Below, piece by piece: positions 25,070-33,478 of a stretch of DNA of 64,000 bases (position 1 is the first letter of the stretch; each line of letters starts with the position of its first letter). The DNA is from Clostridia bacterium. Its GTDB lineage: Bacteria > Bacillota > Clostridia > Oscillospirales > Acutalibacteraceae. The position numbers and the translations under genes are program-made. The notes under the pieces were generated by a model. It had not been told where the DNA came from and did not search any database. It was given only the letters and a program-made list of their open reading frames with translations. The stretch covers positions 1 through 64,000 of the forward strand of contig JAFSGB010000028.1 of NCBI GenBank assembly GCA_017434895.1. Direction: 5' to 3'.

Positions 25070-25809
25070 TGGCATACAGTGATTTTGCCTCTGTTTATGA
25101 CCGACTTATGGGTGACGTGAATTACAAAAAGCGTACCGATTATTTGCTGAAGCTTTTTAAAAAATTCGGCCACACCCCTACCCTGCTTTTAGATGTCGCC
25201 TGCGGTACGGGCGGTTTTTCTATGGAGCTTGCACGCCGCGGCATTGAGGTTATCGGTACCGATATGTCAGAGGATATGCTATCTGCCGCGAGAGAAAAGT
25301 CTGCCGACGAGGGACTGGACATTCTTTATCTTTGTCAAAAGGCAGAGGAATTAGACCTCTACGGTACGGTGGACGGTGCAATATGCCTAATGGACAGTAT
25401 AAACCACATTACAGATAAGCGTACCCTAGCCGCCGCTTTCAAAAAAATTTCGCTTTTTTTGGAGCCTCAAAAGCTTTTTATTTTCGATGTTAACACTCCT
25501 TACAAACACGAAAAGGTGCTGTCAAACAACACCTTTGTTTTAGACGAGGAGGGGGTTTACTGCGTTTGGCAGAATAGCTTTGACCGCAAAAAACTTGAAA
25601 CCATCATTACTCTTGACTTTTTCACCGAGGAAAACGGTGCATTTTACCGCAGTGGTGAGGAGTTTTGTGAGCGTGCCTACACTGTTAAAGAGCTGACCCG
25701 ACTCTTAACAATTGCAGGACTTAAAACCGAGGCGGTTTTTGGTGATTTATCCCTTAAAGCGCCAACAGACACCGAGGAACGCATTTTTTTCGTTTGCAGA
25801 AAAATATAA
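25069..25809 (+). CDS. Class I SAM-dependent methyltransferase
   Basis: The 246-aa protein has motif I LLDVACGTGGFSMELARRG, an acidic residue ending strand 2 (VIGTDMS), motif II GAICLMDSINHIT and a C-terminal strand hairpin. This matches the small-molecule methyltransferase fold (Methyltransf_25 with a YodH/YrrT-like tail). The substrate is unknown. It starts inside the stop codon of the YerC-like gene. No terminator follows directly; the tRNA-Pro promoter begins three bases after its stop. Confidence 0.85.
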   Translation: MAYSDFASVYDRLMGDVNYKKRTDYLLKLFKKFGHTPTLLLDVACGTGGFSMELARRGIEVIGTDMSEDMLSAAREKSADEGLDILYLCQKAEELDLYGTVDGAICLMDSINHITDKRTLAAAFKKISLFLEPQKLFIFDVNTPYKHEKVLSNNTFVLDEEGVYCVWQNSFDRKKLETIITLDFFTEENGAFYRSGEEFCERAYTVKELTRLLTIAGLKTEAVFGDLSLKAPTDTEERIFFVCRKI

Positions 25810-25812
25810 TTC

Positions 25813-25841
25813 TTGACAATTGATAGTTTGCTATATATAAT
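25813..25841 (+). promoter_or_regulatory. Promoter upstream of tRNA-Pro
   Basis: TTGACA (25813-25818) and TATAAT (25836-25841), 17-bp spacer. The distance to the mature tRNA is about 107 bp, unusually long, and is filled with hairpins. Confidence 0.8.
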
Positions 25842-25861
25842 TATACAATGGCTATGTGGAT

Positions 25862-25931
25862 GTCGAAATAGGGCAAAGCCTTATTTCGACTGCGAATTCT
25901 TTGAATTCGCAAACAATTACCTACGGCAATT
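25862..25931 (+). repeat. Three consecutive hairpins in the tRNA-Pro leader
   Basis: Hairpin 1 pairs GTCGAAATAGGGC with GCCTTATTTCGAC around AAA (25862-25890). Hairpin 2 pairs TGCGAATTC with GAATTCGCA around TTT (25891-25911). Hairpin 3 pairs CAATT..CC with GG..AATTG (25914-25932). The segment AGGGCAAAGCCTT at 25870-25882 is identical to 4699-4711 at the edge of the palindrome array, marking both as the same repeat family. Confidence 0.8.
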
Positions 25932-25954
25932 GAACATAATCATTATAGCAATTT

Positions 25955-26030
25955 CGAGGCGTAGCGAAGGTGGTATCGCGCCAGTTTCGGGTACTGGAGA
26001 CCGTGGGTTCGAGTCCCGCCGCTTCGACCA
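25955..26030 (+). tRNA. tRNA-Pro(CGG)
   Basis: A complete 76-nt cloverleaf: acceptor CGAGGCG/CGCTTCG with one G-T pair, D-stem GCGA/TCGC, anticodon stem CCAGT/ACTGG with loop TTCGGGT (anticodon CGG), T-stem GTGGG/CCCGC with loop TTCGAGT, discriminator A and encoded CCA. The anticodon reads proline CCG codons. Confidence 0.9.
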
Positions 26031-26035
26031 ATAGA

Positions 26036-26076
26036 GTGCCCCGACACGCTTTTTCGCGTTGTCGAGGCACTTTTTT
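26036..26076 (+). terminator. Terminator of tRNA-Pro
   Basis: GTGCCCCGACACGC pairs with GCGTTGTCGAGGCAC with minor mismatches, followed by TTTTTT. Its arms resemble the tRNA-Leu(GAG) terminators near 18357 and 18452. Confidence 0.85.
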
Positions 26077-26082
26077 ATTAAA

Positions 26083-26116
26083 AAACCCTCTTAGGATTTT
26101 ACTCCTAAGAGGGTTT
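26083..26116. terminator. Terminator of the glucuronide operon
   Basis: AAACCCTCTTAGGA (26083-26096) pairs perfectly with TCCTAAGAGGGTTT (26103-26116), flanked by A and T runs. Confidence 0.85.
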
Positions 26117-26121
26117 GCTTT

Positions 26122-27150
26122 TTATCTTTGAATTCTGCCGGAACTGTCGCCCTTTGCAAGCTTTTCGACCTCGGCAACGCTTACCATATTGTAGTCGCCC
26201 TCGATTGAGTGCTTAAGTGCGGAAGCCGCAACGGCAAATTCAACTGCAGCTTGGGTGTTTTTGCCCGAAAGCAGACTGTAAATAAGTCCACCGCCGAAGC
26301 TGTCACCACCGCCAACGCGGTCGATAATATGCAAATTATACTTCTTAGAGAAGCAGTATTCATCCTCTGCCACATTGTAAAGCATAGCAGACCATCCATT
26401 ATCGAAAGCGGAATGGCTTTCACGAAGTGTGATTGCAACCATCTCAAATCCGAATTTATCTGCCAACTGCTTAGCAACCGACTTGTAGCCCTCATGGTTA
26501 ATTTCACCGGCGTAAATATCAGTAGCCTCGGCCTCAATACCGAACACATCCTTTGCATCCTCTTCGTTGGAAATGCAAACATCAACATACTGGCAAAGCT
26601 CAGTCATAGCAGCTCTTGCCTCATCCCTTGTCCAAAGCTTTCCTCGGTAGTTAAGGTCACAGGAAATTTTAACACCCTTAGCCTTTGCAGCAATACAAGC
26701 CTGCTTACAAATTTCCACCATATTTCCGCCTAGAGCGGGGGTAATTCCGGTAAAGTGGAACCAATCTACACCCTCAAAAATGCTATCCCAATCAAAGTCA
26801 GAGGGGTCAGCCGTTGCGATTGAGGAATTTGCGCGATCATAGATACAAACCGAACCGCGCTGAGAGGCGCCCTTTTCATTAAAGTAAATACCCACTCTGT
26901 CACCGCCGCGAACGATTTTAGAGGTATCCACACCGTAGCGTCTGAGAGAATTTACTGCAGACTGGCCGATAGTGTGCTCGGGAAGCTTGGTAACAAAAGC
27001 GGCATCCATACCATAATTGGCAAGAGAAACCGAAACATTTGCTTCACCGCCTCCAAAGGTAAACTCCACATGGTCGCACTGAACAAAACGCTCATAGTTA
27101 TAAGGTTGAAGACGAAGCATTAATTCGCCGAAAGTAACAATTTTTTTCAT
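26122..27150 (-). CDS. kdgK: 2-keto-3-deoxygluconate kinase (PfkB family)
   Basis: This 342-aa PfkB/ribokinase-type kinase should convert 2-keto-3-deoxygluconate to its 6-phosphate. Seen are the N-terminal FGELMLRLQP, GGGEANVSVSLA, a DLNYRGKLW segment and the C-terminal ATP/anion-hole motif GGGDSFGGG (Asp283 as base). The GLM(L)RLxPxxYER start is typical of KdgK in Firmicutes. The frame is open 17 codons upstream, but MKKIVTFGE at 27150 follows a GGAGAGAGG site. It is the last gene of the operon, after eda. Confidence 0.9.
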   Translation of the reverse strand: MKKIVTFGELMLRLQPYNYERFVQCDHVEFTFGGGEANVSVSLANYGMDAAFVTKLPEHTIGQSAVNSLRRYGVDTSKIVRGGDRVGIYFNEKGASQRGSVCIYDRANSSIATADPSDFDWDSIFEGVDWFHFTGITPALGGNMVEICKQACIAAKAKGVKISCDLNYRGKLWTRDEARAAMTELCQYVDVCISNEEDAKDVFGIEAEATDIYAGEINHEGYKSVAKQLADKFGFEMVAITLRESHSAFDNGWSAMLYNVAEDEYCFSKKYNLHIIDRVGGGDSFGGGLIYSLLSGKNTQAAVEFAVAASALKHSIEGDYNMVSVAEVEKLAKGDSSGRIQR

Positions 27151-27167
27151 TTTAATTAACCTCTCTC

Positions 27168-27794
27168 CTAGTTTAAAGCCGCATTGCGAGCTTCCTTGCA
27201 AAGCTTTGTAATTTTTTCAAACTCCCCATTTGCAATATCAGCCTTGGTGCAAACCCAACTGCCACCCACTGCCTGAATAAAAGGAGAAGTGAAATATTCC
27301 TTAATATTCTCGGCATTAACGCCGCCGGTTGGGATAAATTTCACACCCACAAAGGGAGCAGAAAGATTTTTCATAGCATTAAGACCCCCGTAAACATTAG
27401 CGGGGAAGAACTTAACAACCCTAAGTCCCAATTTCAGCGCCGCCATAATTTCGGTGGGGGTAACACAACCGGGAACAACGGCAATATTATTTTCTACACA
27501 CCAAGCGACAACCTCAGCGTCAAAGCCGGGGGAAACAATGAATTTTGCACCCTTTGAAACAGCTAGCTTGCACTGCTCCAAATTAAGAATTGTGCCGGCA
27601 CCCACAAGCATTTCGGGGCACTCCTTAGCCACCGATTCAATAGAATCGGCGGCGGTGGCAGTACGGAAGGTTATTTCCATAACCTTAACGCCGCCCTCAA
27701 TTAAAGCCTTAGCTGTGGGCACTGCGTCGGCCACCTTGTCCAATACCACAACGGGCACCACAACCGAGTCTCTCAAAATACTTAAAATATCCAT
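27168..27794 (-). CDS. eda: KDPG / 4-hydroxy-2-oxoglutarate aldolase
   Basis: The 208-aa class I aldolase splits 2-keto-3-deoxy-6-phosphogluconate to pyruvate and glyceraldehyde 3-phosphate. VVKFFPANVYGG carries the Schiff-base lysine (Lys128); EITFRT and GAGTIL are other family motifs. The MDILSILRD start at 27794 has an AAAGGAG site; the longer frame has none. It lies between the SDR and kdgK genes and supplies the final step of the pathway. Confidence 0.93.
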   Translation of the reverse strand: MDILSILRDSVVVPVVVLDKVADAVPTAKALIEGGVKVMEITFRTATAADSIESVAKECPEMLVGAGTILNLEQCKLAVSKGAKFIVSPGFDAEVVAWCVENNIAVVPGCVTPTEIMAALKLGLRVVKFFPANVYGGLNAMKNLSAPFVGVKFIPTGGVNAENIKEYFTSPFIQAVGGSWVCTKADIANGEFEKITKLCKEARNAALN

Positions 27795-27807
27795 TTTTAT
27801 TCTCCTT

Positions 27808-28653
27808 TTACACACCAGAATAGGCAGCAAAGCCGGCATCCACTGGTAAAACTACACCTGTAATTGCAGAAGCACTCTTTTCGTCACATAGGAAAAGTGT
27901 AGCTCCAAGTAGCTCGTCTGCATCAACAAAGCGGTTCATAGGCGTACCCTTTAAAATTTTAGCGCTGCGAGGGGTAGGGGTGCCGTCCTCGTTGAATAGC
28001 AGTGACTTGTTTTGAGCAGATACCAAAAATCCGGGGGCAATGGCATTGCAACGGATACCCGTACCTGCAAAATGAGTTGCAAGCCACTGGGTAAAGTTGG
28101 AAATTCCCGCCTTCGCGGCGGAATATGCTGGGATTTTGGTAAGAGGCGTATAGGCGTTCATTGAAGAAATATTCAAAATACAGCCCTTACCCTTTTTTAC
28201 CATATCCTTTGCAAAAACTTGGGTCGGAATTAAGGTTCCTTGAAAATTAAGCTTAAAAACAAAATCCACACCTGAAGAATCAAGGTCAAAGAAAGATTTG
28301 CTCTCTGCCTTTGCCTCGTGGTGGTACTCATTATCAGTGGTGGCGCGGGGGTTGTTACCGCCAGCGCCGTTAACCAAAATGTCGCACTCGCCCAAATCCT
28401 TAAGCACTGCTTTATGAACTTCTTCCAGCATATCAACCTCAAGAACATTTGCCTTGTAACCCTCGCAAGTGTAACCTTCTGCCTTTAACCCGTCTGCAAG
28501 CTTTTTAACGGCATCCTCATTAAGGTCGAGCGCTGCAACCTTGGCACCGCTCCTAGCAAAGGCGGCCGCCATAGCTCCGCAAATAAGACCGCCGGCACCG
28601 GTTACAACTACAACCTTACCGCTATAATCAATATTTAAAGGTAAATTTGCCAT
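27808..28653 (-). CDS. uxuB: SDR-type fructuronate reductase (D-mannonate oxidoreductase)
   Basis: The 281-aa short-chain dehydrogenase has the NAD(P) motif TGAGGLICG (18-26), an acidic residue ending strand 2 (ALDLNE), NGAGG, and the catalytic Ser163/164, Tyr177 and Lys181 (YSAAKAG). In Bacillus-type uronate operons an SDR of this type replaces the long-chain UxuB of E. coli, reducing fructuronate to mannonate. Position directly after uxuA supports this. The function is inferred from context; sequence alone says only SDR. Confidence 0.82.
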   Translation of the reverse strand: MANLPLNIDYSGKVVVVTGAGGLICGAMAAAFARSGAKVAALDLNEDAVKKLADGLKAEGYTCEGYKANVLEVDMLEEVHKAVLKDLGECDILVNGAGGNNPRATTDNEYHHEAKAESKSFFDLDSSGVDFVFKLNFQGTLIPTQVFAKDMVKKGKGCILNISSMNAYTPLTKIPAYSAAKAGISNFTQWLATHFAGTGIRCNAIAPGFLVSAQNKSLLFNEDGTPTPRSAKILKGTPMNRFVDADELLGATLFLCDEKSASAITGVVLPVDAGFAAYSGV

Positions 28654-28654
28654 A

Positions 28655-29743
28655 CTACTTTCCTCCTAATTTGTCAAGCATATCCCAAACGCCAAGCATA
28701 TACATTATACCAAGCGCCCTGTCGTAAAGACCGTAGCCGGGACGGACATTTCCGGGGCCCTCGTTCCAGAGATGTCTGCCGTGGTCGGGGCGGATATAGC
28801 CCTCATAACCGCAGTCGTGATAAGCCTTTAAAATATCTAAAATTCCGGTGTCGCCGTCGCAGTCGCGGTGGCTCGCCTCGGAAAAATCGCCGTTTTCGAA
28901 ATGCTTTACATTTCTAATATGGGCAAAAGCAATACGGTCACAGTGCTTTCGCACTATTTCTGCCACATTGTTGTTTGGGTCAGCGTTAAGGCTGCCTGAG
29001 CAAAGGGTTAAGCAGTTATAGGGATTATCCACCATATTAAGAAAGCGGTCAATGTTTTCCTCGTTTATCAGAAGTCTCGGCAGACCGAAAATATCCCAAG
29101 GCGGGTCGTCCATATGAATTGCCATTTTTATACCCGTTTCCTCACAGGTGGGCATTAAAGCTTCAAGGAAGTACTTTAAATTTGCCCAAAGCTTTTCGTG
29201 GTCTACACCCTCGTATGCCTTAAACAGCTCATCAAGCTTAGCCATTCTTTCCGGCTCCCAACCGGGAAAAGACATATTGTACTTTTCGGTAAAATCCAAG
29301 ATGTACTGCGCCATAGCATTGTAATCGTCTTGAATCATACCCTTTTCGTAAAAGAGAGCGGTTGAGCCATCTCCTACCTCGTGGAAAAGGTTACTGCGTG
29401 TCCAGTCGAATATTGGCATAAAGTTATAACAGATAACCTTTACACCGAATTTCGCCAAATTTCGCATAGTGGTTTTGTAGTTTTCAATATACCTATCACG
29501 GGTAGAAAGTCCGATTTTAATATCGTCGTGAACATTAACCGACTCCACTACATCCATATTAAAGCCGTAAGGTTCCAGTTGCTTTTGAACCTCGGCAATT
29601 TCGTCTATTTCCCAGACCTCGCCGGGCATTTTATTGTGCAAAGCCCAAACAATGCTTGTAACACCGGGGATTTGTTTGATATGAGAAAGACTGATTTTAT
29701 CGTTGCCCTCACCATACCAACGAAAACCCATTTGCATTGGCAT
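28655..29743 (-). CDS. uxuA: Mannonate dehydratase
   Basis: UxuA (362 aa) dehydrates D-mannonate to 2-keto-3-deoxygluconate in a metal-dependent TIM barrel. Family motifs are FRWYGEGNDKISL near the start, GVTSIVWALH, MAIHMDDPPWDIFGLPR, LCSGSL, FAHIRNVKH and IRPDHGRHLW. An AGGAGG site precedes the ATG at 29743. It is separated by one base from the SDR gene. Confidence 0.95.
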   Translation of the reverse strand: MPMQMGFRWYGEGNDKISLSHIKQIPGVTSIVWALHNKMPGEVWEIDEIAEVQKQLEPYGFNMDVVESVNVHDDIKIGLSTRDRYIENYKTTMRNLAKFGVKVICYNFMPIFDWTRSNLFHEVGDGSTALFYEKGMIQDDYNAMAQYILDFTEKYNMSFPGWEPERMAKLDELFKAYEGVDHEKLWANLKYFLEALMPTCEETGIKMAIHMDDPPWDIFGLPRLLINEENIDRFLNMVDNPYNCLTLCSGSLNADPNNNVAEIVRKHCDRIAFAHIRNVKHFENGDFSEASHRDCDGDTGILDILKAYHDCGYEGYIRPDHGRHLWNEGPGNVRPGYGLYDRALGIMYMLGVWDMLDKLGGK

Positions 29744-29758
29744 TAGTGCCCCTCCTTT

Positions 29759-31153
29759 TTACAAATTAAAATATTTTTTCACGTTGTTAGAACAAATATC
29801 CTCTACTAAGTTGCCCAGAGTGACCATATCGTCGGGATATTCACCGTTTTCCACCCAAGTTCCGATTAGCTCGCAAAGAATTCGGCGGAAATACTCGTGT
29901 CTGGCATAGCTCAAAAAACTGCGAGAATCTGTAAGCATACCTACAAAATTCCCTAAAATTCCTAAATTTGCAAGGCTTGTAAGCTGATTTATCATACCAA
30001 CCTTATTATCATTAAACCACCAAGCGCTGCCGTGCTGAATTTTGCCCGCAATTTCGTCGCTTTGGAAAGCGCCTAAAAGTGTGTCAATCCACTGGTCATC
30101 GGCAGGGTTTAGGGAATAAAGAATTGTTTTAGGCAGAGCGTTTTCCTGCTCCAAAGCGTTCATTAAACCGTAAAGATTGGCGCAGCTGTCGGTCACTGCC
30201 ATACAGTCGAAGCCAGTATCCGCGCCTAAAGCCTTAAACTTTGCAGTGTTGGGGTTCCTCATACAACTGAAATGAAGCTGCATAACAAGCCCCAAACGGG
30301 CGTATTCCTTAGCGCAGTGGAGTAAAAGCTCGGTTTGGTAGCACTCCGTCTCCTCTTTAGTGAGGGCTTTACCCTTTAGCGCTTTTTTGAAAATCTTATT
30401 GGCCTTAGCTTCTCCCAAAGGTCGGTAAACCACATAATCAAGTCCGTGGTCGCTCGCCCTACAACCGCATTTTGCAAAATATTCAAGCCTTTTTGTAATA
30501 GCCCTTTTAATATCAGCAACAGACTCAAGGGCTATACCGCTTACGGTCTCTAGTTTTTTGACGTAATCGGTAAAACCGACTTTGTGCACATTAATAATGT
30601 TATCGGGGCGGAATGTTGGGCAAACTACAGCTTCAAAACCGCTCTCAAGCAATAATTTATGATATTTCAAATCACTGCAAGGGTCATCGGTAGTGCCCAC
30701 CATTTTAACATTGCTTTGCCTAATAAGTCCACGGGCGGAAAAATTGTTTTCCTTTAGCTTTTCAAGGCTTAATTGCCAAACCTCCTCGGCAGTGTCGCCA
30801 TTTAAAACACCGTCAAAGCCAAAATAATTTTTAAGCTCCAAATGGCACCAGTGGTACATTGGGTTACCGATTGCACGGGGCAGTGCCTCGGCAAATTTTT
30901 GAAATTTTTCTCTGGGCGACGCATTGCCTGTAATATATTCCTCACTAATGCCGTTGGAACGCATAATACGCCACTTGTAGTGATCGCCCGAAAGCCAAAG
31001 CTCAGAAATATTTTGGAATTTCACATCCTCGTATATATCTTTGGGGTCAATATGACAGTGATAGTCGTAAATCGGCATTTTCGAAGCAAAATCATGGTAA
31101 AGCTTTTTAGCCGTTTTAGTTGTGAGCAGAAAATCATCGGTTAAAAATTTCAC
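29759..31153 (-). CDS. uxaC: Glucuronate isomerase
   Basis: UxaC (464 aa) isomerises D-glucuronate to D-fructuronate, and galacturonate to tagaturonate. Motifs include MPIYDYHCHIDPKDI near residue 30, MYHWCHLELKNYFG, VGTTDDPCSDL, VCPTFRPD, QLHFSCMRN and HGSAWWFND. The longer frame starts at a GTG that lies within the ribosome site AAGGAGTG, so the GTG at 31153, 8 bp behind AAGGAG, is taken as the start. Confidence 0.95.
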   Translation of the reverse strand: MKFLTDDFLLTTKTAKKLYHDFASKMPIYDYHCHIDPKDIYEDVKFQNISELWLSGDHYKWRIMRSNGISEEYITGNASPREKFQKFAEALPRAIGNPMYHWCHLELKNYFGFDGVLNGDTAEEVWQLSLEKLKENNFSARGLIRQSNVKMVGTTDDPCSDLKYHKLLLESGFEAVVCPTFRPDNIINVHKVGFTDYVKKLETVSGIALESVADIKRAITKRLEYFAKCGCRASDHGLDYVVYRPLGEAKANKIFKKALKGKALTKEETECYQTELLLHCAKEYARLGLVMQLHFSCMRNPNTAKFKALGADTGFDCMAVTDSCANLYGLMNALEQENALPKTILYSLNPADDQWIDTLLGAFQSDEIAGKIQHGSAWWFNDNKVGMINQLTSLANLGILGNFVGMLTDSRSFLSYARHEYFRRILCELIGTWVENGEYPDDMVTLGNLVEDICSNNVKKYFNL

Positions 31154-31165
31154 GCTTACCACTCC

Positions 31166-33415
31166 TTATTTTTTACGAGGCTTTTTAATTTTGTTAAGCT
31201 GAGCGTTCATTTCAAGCAGTTCTTCCTTTGTAAATGATAGGTTCATTAGTCCTAGCATACTGGTCAAACGAAGTACCGTAAAGCCACCCATCATCTTCAT
31301 CATATCTTCACTAAGCTCAAAGCCCATTGCTTCTTTCTTTTTACCCTTTTCGTCGCCGCTCATCGCCTTTTTCATTTTAAGACCCAGCTTTGTAAACCAA
31401 ATCTTACCGCGCAAGCAAGACATAATATCGGAAATCTTGTCGTTAAGGGAAAAATATCCCTCTTTTTCCACAACATCAAACCAGTTAAGAACGGCGCCCT
31501 GCTCCTTGAGTAGGTAGTCCTCATTCATTTTGTCAACCTTGCGGATAATACCCTCGTCACAGCACTCCCCTGCCTTGGCTACGAGTGTGCTTTCGCCAAC
31601 ATTCGGAACCTCGAAACGGAAGAAGTGGTCATCGGCAGTCTTTTTACCGAGAGACTCGCCGTTAACAAAAAGCTCAACCTCAGGTAAATTTGAGTAAACC
31701 GTAACCTTGGTTACATCCTCAACTCTGTCAATATATCTTTTACCGCAAAGGTGAACAAAGGGCTCATCGGAAAGCCACGCCTTGTAGGCATAGAAGGAGT
31801 CCTTCTTGTACTTTCTGTCCATGGTCATAAGACCCTTATGATTTTGTCCGTTTTCGCCGCCCTCACTTCTCGCATCGGCGCCGAAATCAAACATATTCCA
31901 AACATGGGTTGCCCAAATATATTTACGGGTGAATAACTGTTTTATAAGCTCCTCATGGTAGTAGGCTTGATATTCCTCGGTGTAATCGCCTTGGCGGGGA
32001 TCAGAGGTATGCCACTTAAGAGCCTCACAGCCGTACTCACTCATACCAATAGGAATATTGGGGAACTTTGCATGGAATTTGTCAAACCATGGGCCGTTCA
32101 TATCAGTATCGCCACCGTACCAACCGAAATAGTGATTGTAGGAAACAACATCGGGAATTTGAATATAGGGATCGTCGATGTTGCACATTGAAACCGCCGC
32201 AATAGTTGTAAGACGGGTTTTGTCCATTTCGTGGGCTAAATCGTTGAGTATTCTGTGATTTTCCAGTAAATCCTCATTAGAGCCTGCAATGGAAATTTCA
32301 TTTGAAAGACCCCAAACCACAATAGAGGGGTGGTTGTAGTTTTGAGCAATTAGCTCGGTCATTTGAGAGATTGTATTCTCGCGACCTGTGGGCATATGCT
32401 TAGAAATGTAGGGAATTTCTGCCCAAATAACAAGACCATTTTTATCACATAAATCATAGAAATACTGGTCGTGCTGATAGTGCGCCAAACGGATAGTTGT
32501 GGCACCCATTTCCATAATTAAATCAATATCCTCCTCGTGATGCTCGGGAAGTAAAGCATTGCCAATGCCCAGACGGTCTTGGTGACGTGAAACACCCCTT
32601 AAGGGATACTCCTTGCCGTTTAAAATAAAGCCGTTTTCGGGGTCAATTTTAAAAGTACGGCAACCAAATGCGGAGCAAACATTGTCCAAAACATCGCCGT
32701 TTTCCACAATTTCAGCCTCTAAACAGTATAGATAGGGGTCAATTCTGCCGTTCCAAAGGTGAACATTTTTAATTAGGAACTCTGCTTTAGTGTCAGAGGT
32801 CTCAATTTTGTCTAGCTCCTTTTCCTCACTGTCATAAAGGGTATAAATAATTTTCTGAGGCTCCTTAAGGTTTTTAACATAAACCTCTACCTCAACCTTA
32901 GCATCCTCCCCTTCAACAGTAGGAGTAATTGCGATACCGGGGGCGCCGTAATATTCTAAATCAAAGTGGCTTTCATTAACACAAATAAGGTTTACATCTC
33001 TGTAAATACCGCCATAAAATGTAAAATCTGCCATTTGAGGGTAAACCGTCTCGTTGGGGGAGTTATCCACAACAATAGCAATGTCAGTTTTATCGGTCAG
33101 CTTATCGGTAAGGTCAACCCTCCAGGTAGAATAACCGCCGTCGTGGTGGCAAAGCTTTTCTGTGCCTACATAAACATCAGCCGAGGAGTTTGCGCCGCGA
33201 ATTTCAAGGAAATAGCGGTCAGCCTCGGGCAAAGAAGCCTTTTCCAAGGTTTTAACATAAAGGCAAGCACCTCTGAAATAATCGTTACCGCCGTCTTGAC
33301 CGTCGGTAGCGTTCCAGCAGTGAGGCAGATTAATCTGCTCACCGTCACGGGCAGTAACATCGTCTGTGCCCTTTTTAAACATCCAGTTCGCATTAAGATT
33401 TAATATTTTTCTCAT
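31166..33415 (-). CDS. GH2 glycosidase, probable beta-glucuronidase
   Basis: This 749-aa GH2 enzyme has a sugar-binding jelly roll, an Ig-like domain and a (beta/alpha)8 barrel. Acid/base is Glu373 in WGLSNEIS and the nucleophile is Glu460 in GMSEYG. An N-x-K motif (Asn525, Lys527 in QNHKGLM) is present; in beta-glucuronidases it contacts the carboxylate, but some GH2 galactosidases carry similar residues. The uronate operon is the stronger argument for glucuronidase. A lysine-rich C-terminal extension (about 670-749) is of unknown role. No signal peptide, so it cleaves imported glucuronides inside the cell. Confidence 0.82.
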   Translation of the reverse strand: MRKILNLNANWMFKKGTDDVTARDGEQINLPHCWNATDGQDGGNDYFRGACLYVKTLEKASLPEADRYFLEIRGANSSADVYVGTEKLCHHDGGYSTWRVDLTDKLTDKTDIAIVVDNSPNETVYPQMADFTFYGGIYRDVNLICVNESHFDLEYYGAPGIAITPTVEGEDAKVEVEVYVKNLKEPQKIIYTLYDSEEKELDKIETSDTKAEFLIKNVHLWNGRIDPYLYCLEAEIVENGDVLDNVCSAFGCRTFKIDPENGFILNGKEYPLRGVSRHQDRLGIGNALLPEHHEEDIDLIMEMGATTIRLAHYQHDQYFYDLCDKNGLVIWAEIPYISKHMPTGRENTISQMTELIAQNYNHPSIVVWGLSNEISIAGSNEDLLENHRILNDLAHEMDKTRLTTIAAVSMCNIDDPYIQIPDVVSYNHYFGWYGGDTDMNGPWFDKFHAKFPNIPIGMSEYGCEALKWHTSDPRQGDYTEEYQAYYHEELIKQLFTRKYIWATHVWNMFDFGADARSEGGENGQNHKGLMTMDRKYKKDSFYAYKAWLSDEPFVHLCGKRYIDRVEDVTKVTVYSNLPEVELFVNGESLGKKTADDHFFRFEVPNVGESTLVAKAGECCDEGIIRKVDKMNEDYLLKEQGAVLNWFDVVEKEGYFSLNDKISDIMSCLRGKIWFTKLGLKMKKAMSGDEKGKKKEAMGFELSEDMMKMMGGFTVLRLTSMLGLMNLSFTKEELLEMNAQLNKIKKPRKK

Positions 33416-33432
33416 AAGCTATCTCCTTAAAA

Positions 33433-33459
33433 CGGTGTCCGACGTTAAATCGGACACCG
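33433..33459 (-). terminator. Intercistronic hairpin between symporter and GH2 genes
   Basis: CGGTGTCCGA (33433-33442) and TCGGACACCG (33450-33459) form a perfect stem with TTTT after it on the minus strand, directly before the GH2 ribosome site. It may partly terminate or set the ratio of symporter to enzymes. Confidence 0.65.
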
Positions 33460-33478
33460 CAAATATATTTTTTAAAAT

